Assembly: GCA_022539475.1 (NCBI GenBank)
Contig: VCMS01000046.1
Coordinates: 143,609-207,608, forward strand
DNA from: Gracilaria domingensis
Taxonomy: Eukaryota > Rhodophyta > Florideophyceae > Gracilariales > Gracilariaceae
Length of the DNA: 64,000 bases
Direction of reading: 5' to 3'
In this document: one piece after another, positions 32,035-44,250 of the stretch
How the letters are laid out: each line of letters opens with the position of its first letter
How positions within the stretch are numbered: the first letter of the stretch is position 1
Notes under the pieces: generated by a model
Seen by the model: only the letters and a program-made list of their open reading frames with translations
The model's database searches: none
What the model was told of the DNA's origin: nothing
Program-made: the position numbers and the translations under genes

Positions 32035-34119
32035 TCAGTTTAACTGAGTTCCATCCGTTCTAACGGGAACGGCGTCCTGTGCAGCAGGCATCTTCACAGA
32101 TTCCTGTGGAACAGCGACAGAACTACCCGCAGCAGCGGTTGCCGCCACGGCTTGAACCGGTGAAGTATTGACCTGTGTCGAACCAGAGTGCAGTAACGCA
32201 GCTATTTCTGCGGCAGAAATTCTCCCAGGAAAGTCGGTTTTCGCCCGCAGATAAGCGGTTACCGGCACTGACGCCTGTTCGGCGGGGGTCAGCGCTTCAA
32301 AATTCGTCACAACCGTGGCCATTTCCCTCATCGAGAAGTTACAGTTCGGAGCTGCATGACCGTGGTTGTAACACGTGAAACAGATCAAAGGTGGTCTTCC
32401 GGAACTCCGCGGGTCTTGAAACTTCGCCGTTCGCGGGTCTACCCAACCAGGTCGCTGGTAACGACTCCCTGAATAGGGTACTTGAGGACCGCGAACGCGT
32501 GGACGGTCTGCGTAAAGCAGTGCATCCTCCGTCTTCGACGAGGCTTCTGAAGTAGAAGGCAACTCCGTAGTCGGAATAGAATCCAGGTCCACCTGTGCGA
32601 GATGTATGTTATCCACATCGTGGCCAGAAAAGTCCTGCGGTAGCAGTGAAGCTGATGACCACCCTCCTTCGAGATGCAACGCTTTGGTTGAAACCCAGGA
32701 TCCTGTGCGTGCGCGCAAGGCGTCTCCCTCCGCCTTCGCGTACTGCACTAACTCCAGATAGGTAGTCTTCTTCCGGTCTTCCCGTCGCTGGGCAACCAGA
32801 GTACGAATAGCCAGATTCAATCCGTTGATAAACAGCGTACAGCGCTCGTTTGACGATTAAACATTGCCACAACGGTGGAATGCTTTATTCAGGCGTACCG
32901 AGTACTCGGTCTCCGACTCCTTCGGACGTTGTTTCGTCTCCCGCAACGCGGTGATTGCTTCTTCGATAGAGGTATTTGTCGTATACGAGCGCAACAAATA
33001 CTGCACGGCTTCGGGCCAGCAGGTGACTCTTCCTTCAGAGGCGCGAGATGAACCTCTTACAGAGTTATACTGATCTTCAGCGAGTCCACGTAGAAAATAC
33101 GGTAAAGCAACATAAGCTTGCCCCTCACTCATGCCAAGGATGTCAGCCTCCGCTACAAAGCGTGAAAGAAAGTCAAGCACCAGAATGGGATCCTCCCCAG
33201 TGAACAACTGGTTGCGAAAGGTTAAGGACATGCGTTTGATGCAGTCCTTCACCTTACCCGTGCCACGTGGCGTCCGATTCAGACTTGAATCTTGCAAACG
33301 GTAATATCGGTAAGATAACAACCTTTTGAACAAGGGATTCGTCGGCTCCAGTTCTCTCAAATCTGAGTGCTTTCGACCCCGTCTCCGGGTACCAACAACA
33401 CCATAGGTGGATGTAGAACTCCGCGAACGCGTAGAGCGAGCGCGACGTTCACCGCCACTTGACGAGCTCGATGATAAGGAACCCGCCGAGCGGTTTGAAA
33501 TACCAGAAAACTGTGACGAATCCGAGTCATACTCGTCAACATTCCTCTTCTTAGAGCGATTCTTCCCGGACTTCCGGTCACGTGTACCACGAGACACTCG
33601 CGCAGAAGCGGCAGCAGGGCCGTCATCCTCACGGATGGTAGTCTCTAACGTTTCATGACTGCCAAGAATCCGAATGAACTTCGTTTCCACCTCCTCGGTA
33701 AAACCGGGATATCTTTGAAGTACCTCTCAAAGAGAGTTGACATCCTTCCGTAAAATACGTAGATCATCAGACACACCTCGGGTGAGGGTAGCGTCAACCT
33801 TCACACGAAGTGTGTCGACCTCGGAAACGAATGCTTCATGAGAACTCCTCATGACAGCAGTCTGAGCCTCAAGCACACGAACTTGAGTATCCAACTCGTT
33901 TACGAGCGCATCCTTCGCCGCGACAGCGGGTATAAGACCCTCCAAAGGAGCATATGAGGGCCCAGCCACTGGGGCATCAGACGACTTGACAGGCTGTTTT
34001 CGGTTTCCGGGTTTCTTTCCATCACCCTGTAGGGGTTCAGGAACAGACCGCAGACGCGGGGGCAAGCCAGAGCCAACGGAGCGAGACTTTGTAGGGCTCG
34101 AGCGCTTGCCCGACACCAT
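32035..34119 (-). pseudogene. gag region of Gypsy element 1
   Basis: A basic, Ser-rich N-terminal part, a capsid-like central part (EDPILVLDFLSRFVAEADIL, later LPYFLRGLAEDQY), and toward the end a CCHC zinc knuckle (CFTCYNHGHAAPNC) that would bind RNA. Broken in this copy. Confidence 0.85.
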
Positions 34120-34538
34120 CGTCCACGACGAGATACAACCAGAAAACTGGAACAGGAAAGCAAAACAACAAATTAACCTCGAATGAGTGTAGCGTCCTCA
34201 CACGAGTGACGATAACCGACAAATCGGACGAACCAACCGTACCAACGGGAACAGCCGTATACGGACTTAGGGCTGATTCGACCAGATTGCTGGGAACAGT
34301 AGACAACCCAAACGGGGTGACAACAACCGTACCGACGGGAATCACATACTACGGAAATAGGTAGTGCCACCGGTAGTAAACCGTGTCCAAACAACAACCC
34401 AAAATGAGGAAAGCAGTACCAACACGACGTCTGTCGGCAAAGCCTTCCAGTACAAACTGTGTAGTGTATCTCTACGACCGGATACGAACCGGCAAACCGG
34501 AAATTGATCAGAAAACCAACTTGCTGGATCAACGCGAC

Positions 34539-34554
34539 TTCTAGGTCGGGAGAC
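34539..34554 (-). other. candidate primer-binding site of Gypsy element 1
   Basis: GTCTCCCGACCTAGAA on the element strand, 4 nt inside the 5' LTR. It matches the motif at the same place in element 2 in 15 of 16 positions. The complement, TTCTAGGTCGGGAGAC, reads like tRNA-Arg(UCU) positions 33-48. There is no TGG-type 3'-end match. Confidence 0.5.
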
Positions 34555-34558
34555 AAAT

Positions 34559-35372
34559 TGTTGTGCAAAACCCAGCGATGGGAAAGACACGCGAAGGTGG
34601 TTCAGAGTCTCTATCAAGAGGCGAGCACAGCAGTAGAGCGCTCCCACAGGTACGACACGGCAATGCCGGGTGTAAGACCGGGGTCGACCATTCCCAAGTA
34701 ATAGAGGGAGCGAAGCGGCGAAGAAGACGCGTCGAGCGGTAGAGAACACACGACACAAGTCGGCAGTAGCGTCACGTGCGTAGCACGCGGTACCCACGAG
34801 TGTGGCGATGACACGCGAGGTCGGTAATAGCCCACGCGAGTGTGTCGAACCACGAACGGTATGCACCGGTACACCAAGTAGTGCTAGCTGTATAACAGGG
34901 ACAGGAATAAAGAAAACACACACAAAGTAGACACGCGAAAGTGGTAGTGGTGTTAATGATGCCGCGAGGCCGATGATGAACCCTGCACAAGGTGTCGACT
35001 CTCCGGGAGGGGGATATCGGTCACCAAGGGTGAAACATCAGAGCCGAACACTCGGTTGGTTCGTTTACTTCCCCGACAATGGATGCAGCTCAACCTACTA
35101 AGTAGTGTAGAGTGCCAACCCACTGTCAAACGGTGTAGCGAAAATATCTAAAATAAACATCTAAAATACCCCAACTAATGGGTGCAAACTTCCCACACGT
35201 GTATGACTAGCCAGCAATGCTGGGCACACCTCCTGGATCCAATCCAGTGTATAATCCGCCCAAGAATGGGTCTTCCACCTCACTTCATAATTTGAGGTAC
35301 CATCTCCCGCATCGGCGGCGTATGCTATGACTCGCAGCAGCGATGAAGTGACCGCTAAAGCGTTGCACTACA
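34559..35372 (-). repeat. 5' LTR of Gypsy element 1
   Basis: 814 bp, TG...CA, paired with 23140-23953. The target duplication ATCTA follows immediately at 35373-35377. Confidence 0.95.
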
Positions 35373-35377
35373 ATCTA

Positions 35378-35859
35378 GGCCACCGCTTGTGTGTTCTCCA
35401 CTGTCGACGGCAGACCCACTTGGTGTGGCACTTCTGCTGTCTCCCTGTGGTGATCGGCGTCTTTGCATCGCTCCGCCGCTTTGGTGTTTTCGCCCACGGT
35501 AGCTCCTCCGAGGTACCTATCGGCTCCTCACTCCCTGCGTGGCAGCCATTTGGGCGCTTAGTGTATCTATTGATCGTCCTTATCTACTTCCCGGTGTCGT
35601 TCCTTGGTCGCATCTCCACCTTTCCGTCGTATCGGTCTCAGTAAGTTGCGTATCTGCGCCCCTTTCCTCTTGGTTGTTGGGGCCTCCCCCGACCGGTGTC
35701 GCCGACGCCGCCACACCGCCCGGAGCTGCTGATTCCAAGTAGTGCCCCACTACTGGGTTTCGTCTGACGTCGATAGAGGCGGCTCGCACCGACCTTCCTG
35801 GTTTGGTGACCGCTCCTTCGTGTCGGTTTGCTCCGCTTAGGGTGTGCGCATTGCGCGCT
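35378..35859. other. right flank of Gypsy element 1, no supported gene
   Basis: Short ORFs on the plus strand (35327-35742) without a domain. This stretch continues the DNA that element 1 entered. Confidence 0.3.
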
Positions 35860-36330
35860 CTAGCGTCTTGGTCGCCGTCCTCCGTGTTGTTTCCGTTTCA
35901 CAGCTTCTAACCTCATTGGTGAACGGTCGATCTCCCGTACTGGGTGGTCTATGACTTTCGAGCGCCGCGTTGACGAGGATGACGCCTGTATGTCCTCCGT
36001 TCTGACCGCTGCGGTGCGCCCTTCCGACGCTGCACAATATACTGCTTCAGAAACCACATTTTCGTCCCAGAACCTTTTGTTAACTTTAAAGAGAACTAAT
36101 GCTTTGAACATTCGTGGTTTCATAGTCTTTCTATTGTCAGTAAATACATTCTTTGCAATCCTCCAAAGTGTTTCCACCTTGGCTACTGATCCCAAAATAG
36201 AATCGCGGTTCATATATTTTTGCTTCTTAATACACACCTTTGGCATCTTTGCTAATCATTCGACCACAGTCATCGATATCTGTGCATTTTGCTCTATTCC
36301 CGATCCAGACCCAACTTCATTCTGATTTGC
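35860..36330 (-). pseudogene. hAT transposase C-terminal fragment
   Basis: On the minus strand the frame holds the hAT dimerisation region: YMNRDSILGSVAKVETLWRI, then AKNVFTDNRKTMKPRMFKAL and VLFKVNKRFWD, which corresponds to the conserved R-x-x-M-x-P ... LFLKxNxxxWD block of hAT transposases. Upstream in the same frame an acidic GSGSGIEQNAQISM stretch also fits the family, but a TGA lies between them (about 36255). After the block the frame runs on as a non-conserved basic tail. The N-terminal and catalytic parts are absent, so this is a dead remnant. Confidence 0.65.
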
Positions 36331-36421
36331 CCCCAACAGGCATTCTACCGCATGTTCCTCGTTATCGGTTAAATCGTGGTGCATGCTGACCAGAGAGTTT
36401 AGGCTTTTTAAGAATTACCTT

Positions 36422-36447
36422 ACTGTCTCTCAGAATTGAGAGACAGT
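36422..36447. repeat. 26-bp hairpin, 11-bp arms
   Basis: ACTGTCTCTCA, spacer GAAT, then the exact complement TGAGAGACAGT. A second one (GCGCCGTGT...ACACGGCGC, 18-nt spacer) lies at about 36744-36779. Between these and Gypsy element 2 I see no gene. Confidence 0.5.
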
Positions 36448-36970
36448 GTCAGCAACGTCGGGTGTAAACCACAAGGAAGAGAGGGAAATAGCAAGTTAGA
36501 CAAGAGTGCATTGTCAGACTTTTCTGATCGCAAAGCTAGAAGAGCTTTGCTCTTACAGGCTGTAAAGCCAGCAATTAGATCAATTGTTGGAGCCAATTGA
36601 AGCAATTTTCGTAAAAAACGAAGCGCGGCCGTTGTTCTAGATGATTTTCAAGATTTTTTGGAACATCAACGAAACCTTACCGCTTATATATAGATCCGAT
36701 GAATTCTTTCCTGCACTTAGCAAGCTCTAATTTTTTTAAAAAACGCGCCGTGTCACACGGTGTTACAAGGCACACGGCGCATAGTTCTTTATTTCTGGAT
36801 GTAAACCGCAGTTTGGATCACTATACCTCCAATAAATTGAAATGAAAAGATAAAGGTAGCATAATCCGCAGCAAATTTGGATGTCTTGTACCCACAACAT
36901 CCAATTATACAAACTGTATCTAATACGGCTTTACATGTCGTTGAGGATCAGAGTACCAAAAGATTGGTAA

Positions 36971-37436
36971 TGTAGTATTATGAGCCTTAGGATTGATCCC
37001 GCGGTATTGGTCATTGCTGGTCGAATTGGTGGTGTCCAATAGACTGGACACGTGGTGTTTGGTTGACCCGAACGGCTCGCTTATTTCTAACTACTAGGTT
37101 TTGTACCATAGATAGATTAGGTAGTACACGTGGTGCACTGCGTTACAGTGCACCACGGCCGAGGTCGAGGCGCCTCGCGGCCGATACTTAGGCTGCTCGA
37201 GCTGCGCCTCCCTCCTGTGGTAAAGTAAGAGACCCTCTTGGCAACTACTTGACCCTTAGGTTAGTAAGTACCAACACCCTTCAGGTTTTCAAGCCGTCGC
37301 TACGTCGCTCGCCATCTCCTGTAGGCACGACAGCTAGCGCTCGCCCATTGCACCTTCATACCAGTGGTCTCGCCGTTGGCCCTCATCCTTTGGACCTTTC
37401 CACTCCGTGGTTAGTGACCCGTGCCACTATACTACA
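36971..37436 (+). repeat. 5' LTR of Gypsy element 2
   Basis: 466 bp, TG...CA, same length as the 3' copy. It contains a strong stem-loop at 37129-37157 (12-bp arms CGTGGTGCACTG / CAGTGCACCACG, loop CGTTA), followed by a GC-rich inverted stretch. Confidence 0.95.
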
Positions 37437-37442
37437 TTTCTA

Positions 37443-37458
37443 GTCTTCCGACCTAGAA
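37443..37458 (+). other. candidate primer-binding site of Gypsy element 2
   Basis: GTCTTCCGACCTAGAA, 6 nt inside the 5' LTR, one base different from the matching site of element 1. Its complement fits the anticodon loop, 3' anticodon stem and variable loop of a tRNA-Arg(UCU). Confidence 0.5.
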
Positions 37459-37603
37459 TTCCGCACGGAAGTGAAGAACGACCTCTAGGAAAGACGAACT
37501 ATCGGAATTCTACCACTGGATCTGGACTACTGACGGACTGGTATATCAAGCAACCGCCTTCATAGATAACAATCAACCCATTCAGGAAGACCCTCGTACA
37601 CCC

Positions 37604-39742
37604 GTGGCTCAAGCCACTGGAACTCTTCCATCGCTCGCCGATGTCGCCGGACCCTCCGGTGATAACGTGAGTGACCGTCGGAGTACCCGCTCGCAGCCAC
37701 AGGTTAATCTCCTCACACCCGTGGATAATCCCGAAAGGATTAATCGTGACCCCTCTTTGGCTGGAAGACTCCGAGAACGGCTCGACGAGTACCGCTCGCA
37801 ACTCAACACACCACAGGCAGCACCGCAGGAAACCGTTGGTTCAGTAACTACCGATGGACTTGCCGATGTACTATGGCCGAAGGTTCGAGAGATGCTCGAC
37901 GCTCGACTCGAAACCCTTGTGGAGCTCCGAGTCTCTGTCGCTCTCGCAGAGCACGCCGACCAACTGGCTGAACGTGTCCTTCCAAAGGTTCTTGAGTCCG
38001 ACGCTTTCGTCAACTCGCTTGCCTTAGGTATCCTCCGTGAGGTGACTCGCCAGGTAGGCCCGCCGCCCTCCGTGGGCGGAATTCAAAGTAATCCATTGGT
38101 ATCCGTATGGCAACCCCGTTCCGAACCACCGGGAGCAGCTGCCTTGCCAGCCCCTCGCCAGGTTCAACCACAGGTAGACCAATCGGGCGTACGTCCAGGG
38201 GGTATTAGAGACGCCCCTCGGCAAGAAGGCCTAATGGCCGTGCCACCCGTGAGGTACACCGGGGCCCAGGGCCCCCGAGCAACCATTGGTTTAGAGGCTG
38301 AAGATTAAGAGCCGCCATTGGAAGCTAGAAGCTCTGACCGTAGGAAGAAGAGAAGTGGAAGAAGGAAGAAGTCGAAGAACCAGAGGAAAAGCCGTAGGAA
38401 CTCCAGCGGTAGTGAGTCCGATTCGGATTCGTCGAGTTCCAGTGGCTCAGAAACGGGTGAGGCGGCTGTTCGACGCCTCAAGCCGTTGGTAACAACCAAT
38501 GAACTCTTCAAGAGAGTATTGGACTACCGCACGTATTGCCTGGCCGATCAGTCTGCGCGGTACTCGAGCTCGGTGGCCAAGAAGGTCGCCAGATGGGCCA
38601 AACGGATGCAGCTAACCATAACGGAAAAGTTTTCGGGATCCGACCCCATTTCTATCCTTAGGCTTCTCAGTCTGTTCCGTACGGCCTGTGATCAGAACGG
38701 CATCCACGAGGGTGCCGCTCTGTACCTCTTCCAGTTTTTCCTTCATGGGCAAGCGCATGGCCATGTGGTTTCTAAGATCTCTGGGACTACGGACCCCGTC
38801 GATGCAACCGATCGGGAGCTCCTTCGATCCTATCCAGAGGTTGTGCATTACCTTTTGGAAACTTACTCGACGGATGATGTCATTATGGACGCCCATCAGG
38901 AAGTGATATCCTACAGGCAAGGTTCGAACGTAACCGAGAAGGATTACGCCGACCAACTTTGGAGAAAGGCCTATAGGTGTGGTAATTTGTTCTCCGAGAA
39001 CAGGTTGAAGCAGCATTTCATAGCTGGATTGCTGCCTGCCATCAGGACGCACGTTCGCAATCACCATATGAACCATTCGAATCTCTCCTACAGGCAGTTG
39101 GTGAATTACGCCGAAGGGTACGGAAAGACCTACAGGACTTCCCGTCGGGCACCGGATCATGACGCCAGAGGAAGAGCAACTCCTGTCAGGAAGAGTTCTC
39201 ATGCCCATTTGGTTGAGAGCTCTGAAAGCAGTGCCTCAGGTTTGTTCGCGGACGACGGTAATGTCCTCGCAGTCTCCTTTGGTTCCGCTCCGTCAGGTGC
39301 TCCTTCGGTACCGTCGACAGGAACAACTACCCCTTCAGGACAGCCTACGCCAAAGTATTTCCCAGTTCAGCCACGCAGGGATGTCTTTCAACGCTCCCGT
39401 CAGGCTTGCTACATTTGCCTGTCAATGGTTACTCCATGCGACTGCATGAAGTTCTTACCGAAGGAAACGAAGGACAAACTCATGGCCTTAAGGAACGAGA
39501 ACTACCAGGCACGGCGATCCGAAGGAATGTTCAACCGTCAGGCTCCGCGATACACATCGTCTCCGGGAACTTCGAGGTACGTTACACCAATGGAAACGCC
39601 CGTAAAGGCACCAGCGGTAAATAATATCTCGACTTCAGTTGACGGTGGAGGACCGGAACACCTTGTGGATGCTCCAGAAGAAGCGCCTGCCAGTGGTCAC
39701 GCGTACCCCATTAGTGGAGAAACGCAGTCGGAAAAAGCATAG
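37604..39742 (+). pseudogene. gag region of Gypsy element 2
   Basis: A Ser/Arg/Pro-rich N-terminal part, a strongly basic KKRSGRRKKSKNQRKSRRN stretch with a following acidic Ser-Asp run, and a capsid-like part (FSGSDPISILRLLSLFRTAC, later YLLETYSTDDVIMDAHQEVI) that parallels element 1. A Cys cluster (CYICLSMVTPCDC) sits where a zinc knuckle would be, but it is not a standard CCHC. Confidence 0.85.
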
Positions 39743-39831
39743 AGGAGCGGCTTGAGGCGAGCCGCCCCTCTGAGGATACTAGCCTCACCGCCAAAGGTGA
39801 ACAAGTTCTCCCAAGGGAATTTGAGAAGCCT

Positions 39832-42800
39832 TTGGATACTCAACCGCCGAAGCCACAGGACGAAGACAGAAGTTTGGACCAGTGGTGTGACGAAATGGAA
39901 GCCGAAGGGGATACGCCAGTTTGTATCCTGCGGAAGGAGAACTATAAAGTGAGACACACCATTGGAATAACTGCCTCGAGGACACGGGTCGTGACCAGCG
40001 TCCTGGACACGGGGGCAGGACCAAACTTGGTTCATCCGAAGGTTTTACCGGCTGGTTGGGAGGGTGTGGTGAAGGTTAGAAGGACCCCAAGGGTGACAGA
40101 TGCATCTAAAAGACCAATGGATATTAAAGGAATCATTCCTCTCTGCTTACAGATTGGCGACCTTCGGGTCCGTACTTGGTTCCTTGTTTGTCCTACCTTA
40201 GGTGCAGAATGTCTCCTTGGGACGTCCTTCATCGACCGATACGTGAAGGCAATCTACCCCAGTCTCCGGAACGTTTCCTTCTACCGCACCCGTCCAGTGG
40301 CGATTATCGGTTCCAAATCTGGTCCCGACGCCAACCCACGTCGCCCTCCGCTGGCGAAGAATACAGTTTCCAATAAGGTTCGGTTATCCCGGGCGATAAC
40401 GATACCGCCCATGACGCAGGTTGCCGCTTTGGCTCACTGCGAAACCTCTGGTCTGGTGACGATTCAGAATTACCCGAAGACGATTCAGCGTCACCTTTCT
40501 TTGATGGCCATTGGAATCGTGGATTGCAGACCGAAGGTTCCCTTTTTGGTTAATATGAGCAACTTCCGGGACCGCCCGGTACGCTTACCAAAAGGTACTG
40601 TCATCGGTATTGCACTACCAGCTCCAATGGCTATCATGGAAACCTCATGGAATGAACTCACCCCCAATGACGACGAGGACGTCGAGACTTGGCAGGGGAA
40701 GGTAAACCTTGGAGAGGAATTCGAATCGTACCGTCCACAGGTTATCGAGCTTCTCCGAGAATTCAAATGCATATGGTTTGGCCAATTTGGAGAGATTCGG
40801 GCTACGAAACACCGAGTAGACCTTGAGGATGAAGCTAAGCCGGTGTACCAACACCCGTACCGTACAGGCCTCAAGAGACGCGAGATCGTAGCGGAGCAAC
40901 TGGTGAAGATGCGTAACGCGAACGTCATCGAGCCAGCGCCACCGCACGAATCCCAATGGGCAAGTCCTTTCGTTCTCGCGGCGAAGAAGGACGGGTCCGT
41001 TAGGTTTTGCATTGATTACCGAAGGCTAAACGCGATGAACAAAAGGGACAGTTATCCGATTCCTAGAATGGATGACTGCCTGGATTCCTTAGGCGAAGCA
41101 ACGGTATTCACGACTTTAGATGCCAATTGGGGCTATTGGCAGATACCTTTGGACGACGAAGCGAAGCCCCTCAAGACGTTCACAACCCATGAAGGACTTT
41201 TTCGTTTCACACGGATGCCATTTGGTTTGATGAACGCACCGGCGACTTTCCAACGGGCAATGGATATAGTCCTCTCTAGGGTCAAATGGAAGTTCGCCTT
41301 GGTTCATCTGGATGACGTAATTATCTTTTCGAAAACCGTCCGGGAACATTTCACCCATGTGCGGTCAGTTTTTAGGATTCTCCGTGAGGCTGGAATTACA
41401 TTGAAGCTGCCGAAGTGCTTCTTTTTCCAAGCCTCAGTGGATTATCTTGGCCACGTGGTTCGTCCTGGAAAGCTTCAGGTTGCCCAGAGGACTACGGACG
41501 CTATCCGACTGGCAAAACCACCGAGGACCCACACGGAGTTGCGCTCATTCCTTGGGCTTTGCAATGTATACCGTAGGTTTGTCCAAGGATTCTCAAGGAT
41601 CGCGGCACCTCTGAACGACATGCTGAAGAAGGGAACGCCGTCGGAATTTGACTGCCTGACGGACAAACAGTACGAATCATTCCAAACCTTGAAGGATAAG
41701 CTATTAAATCCTCCCGTACTGGCATTACCGAAGCCGGATAAACCATACATTTTGGACACTGACGCTTCCGATGGACAGATTGGATGTGTTCTCTTACAGG
41801 AACAAGAATTTCCGAAGGACTATCGACCTATTGGTTACTGGAATAGGACTCTGAACAGCGCCGAACGGAACTACAGCACTACCGAAAAGGAATGCCTTGC
41901 CATTGTTTGCGCAGTGCTGACCTTGAGGCCTTACCTCGAAGGAGTTCGTTTCACCATCAGGACAGACCACCACTCTCTCCGCTGGCTGTTGAATATGACG
42001 GACGGGTCCAGCAGGCTAGCAAAGTGGAGGCTACGGCTGTCTGAATTCAAATATGATGTAACCTACAGGCCGGGAGTGAAGCACCAATCGGCAGATGCAC
42101 TGAGTCGCATCCTTACCGACGGAGATGATGATACTCCTTTGGATGACGAAATACCAACACCAAATCTCGAAGGATACGAAACAGACCCTGAGGATGAGTT
42201 CCTGCTGGCGAGGGTACAGTGTACCGATGGAGAGGGAGACCCAACGGAAGTTTACTTAGTTGATTGGCCAACGGAATGTGAACATGAAGAACTGGACCTG
42301 GAGGTTAATGCAATTGTGCCTGAGGAAAAAGAGCTACTTCTCATCACGCTGGAAGACCTCCTACAGGCTCAGAAGAATGATGAGTTTTGTAAAGGAAAGG
42401 CAGAGCTCGTCGGAACCAAGGGATGCCTCTTTGACGTCGACCGATTCGGACTACTTTGCCGAAGGTCTGCACTAGATGGTTCTATCCAAAGTGTTATTTC
42501 AAAGTCCCTTCAGGCTCGATTCCTCTATTTGGCACACTATCCACGGTTTGTTGGTCATCCTGGAGGTACGCGGATGTATCAAACCCTTAGGAAGCATTTC
42601 TACTATCCGTTTATGGCTAATGACCTTTGGAACACGGCGAAGACCTGTGCTTCTTGCGCAAAGGTTCGTGGAACTCGAGCGCGCCATCAGGCTAAGCTCA
42701 AGTTGTTCCCAGCTGCTGGTCCTTTGGAATTTATCGCAATGGATATCCTTGGGCCACTCCCGAAGTCGGTGCATGGCAACCAGTTCATCCTGGTTGTCAC

Positions 42801-44250
42801 CGACAGGTTTACCAAAACCACAAGGGCTATCTCGCTCAAGAACACTACCGCAACGGACGTGGCAATGGCGTTCCTTACGCACTGGGTTTATCCTTATGGA
42901 TTGCCTCTCTATCTCCTGACGGATAATGGTAGTCAGTTCTTGTCGAAGTTCTTTTCGCACGTCTGTGCTACCTTAGGCATCAAGCATGTCACGACGACAG
43001 CTTATCATCCGCAGACCAATGGACAGGCCGAGCGGTTCAACAAAACGCTGGTTAACCATTTAGTACACTACATTGCTGAGCACTAATTAGATTGGGACGA
43101 CTACGTTGAACCATTGGTTTATGCCTACAACAATCAGGTACATAAATCCACTGGTACCACTCCATTTGATCTCACTTTGACTCGGCAGCCATTACCATTG
43201 GCAGTGGATGTGAAGTCCTCTTGGTTCCCTCAGGACATCACCGAAGGCATGACTCCGACGCAGGCTAAACGATATGCACGCCGAAGGATTGATGATATAC
43301 TCCATACGGCTCGCACCACGCTTACGAGAGCCCAGCTCAGGTACAAGGCAAACTTCGATAAAGCCGTTCGCTACACTTCTTCCTTCAAGGCTGGAACGAT
43401 GGTCTACCTGGACAGGGCTCCCTCGGAGAAGCAATTGGATGAAATAGAACAAGCCTCGAGGAAACTACTTCCGAAGTCTACAGGACCTTACAAGGTCTTG
43501 CGTTCTACCTCCCACACGGTTGTGATCGAGCGAGATGGCCTAGAGGACACGGTAACAGTTGACCGTGTTTCCGCTGCCCCGATGGTACCCGAAGAAGGAA
43601 CGGCACCCACTGTGGAAACGTCCCCCAACAGCGGTAACCGGCTACAGCCAGCGGCCAAGCCTCCGACTGACGAGGCGTGCTCTCCAATAGGTGACTCCCC
43701 ATCAGGCACAGAGACTTCCAACGGTTCCCCCGACGCTCCTGCTAAGAACGCTCCAAGCGTCCCTCCCAGTGGCTCAGTAACCGCCGGTTCTATTCCAGGA
43801 TCTACGCCAAAGGTGGTAAGCGCGGACCCCTCCCTGGGTCATACCATGCCGTTGGCAACTGCCAACGATAGCGAAAACGCCAGTGGTCGTGCCCCTTTGA
43901 ATGAGATGGACCTCCCAGAGGAGGTGTTCACACCTTTGGATGACAGTCTTGCCGTGGGAACAGAGCGCTCTGCGCCGGAAGTCCAACTGGATCCGTCTGG
44001 CTATGGTCCATTGGATACTATGGATATGCCAGAAGAGGTTAGGCCGAAGGAGTACGTGGTGGACCACATTGTCTCCGCTGGTATCGATGACGATGGTAAG
44101 GTCATTTATAAGGTCCGTTGGTACGGTTATCCACCGAAGTTTGATCAATGGGAGCCAAGAGAGCACATCCCGGAGACCTTTATCCGAAGGTTTTGGAAGA
44201 AACAGGGGCGCACGGAGCGCGCCTTTAAGGCCGGCGCGTACGACTCGTAG
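39832..44250 (+). pseudogene. pol region and chromodomain of Gypsy element 2
   Basis: In order: protease with VLDTGAGPN near 40000; RT with FCIDYRRLNA and HLDDVIIFS (His where Tyr is usual) near 41.0-41.3 kb; RNase H with DTDASDGQIGCVLLQ near 41.76 kb; integrase with an HH-CC segment (LAHYPRFVGHPG...CASC) near 42.5-42.7 kb and core residues in AMDILGP, LLTDNGSQF and QTNGQAERFNK. A linker of about 180 residues precedes the C-terminal chromodomain near 44.05-44.2 kb: EYVVDHIVSAGI, YKVRWYGYPPKFDQWEPREH. Confidence 0.95.

Larger units (their letters stand above)
23140..35372 (-). mobile_element. Gypsy element 1: chromovirus LTR retrotransposon fossil with an extra antisense ORF region
   Basis: Full-length element of 12.2 kb. 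It is bounded by 814-bp LTRs (TG...CA) and a perfect 5-bp target duplication ATCTA (23135-23139 and 35373-35377). Sense is on the minus strand: 5' LTR, primer site, gag with a CCHC knuckle, protease, reverse transcriptase, RNase H, integrase, long tail, chromodomain, polypurine tract, 3' LTR. Between the chromodomain and the 3' LTR lies a 2-kb open region on the opposite strand. The LTRs are about 95% alike by eye, older than element 2. Coding frames are interrupted in roughly five to eight places, so it is a fossil. Confidence 0.95.
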
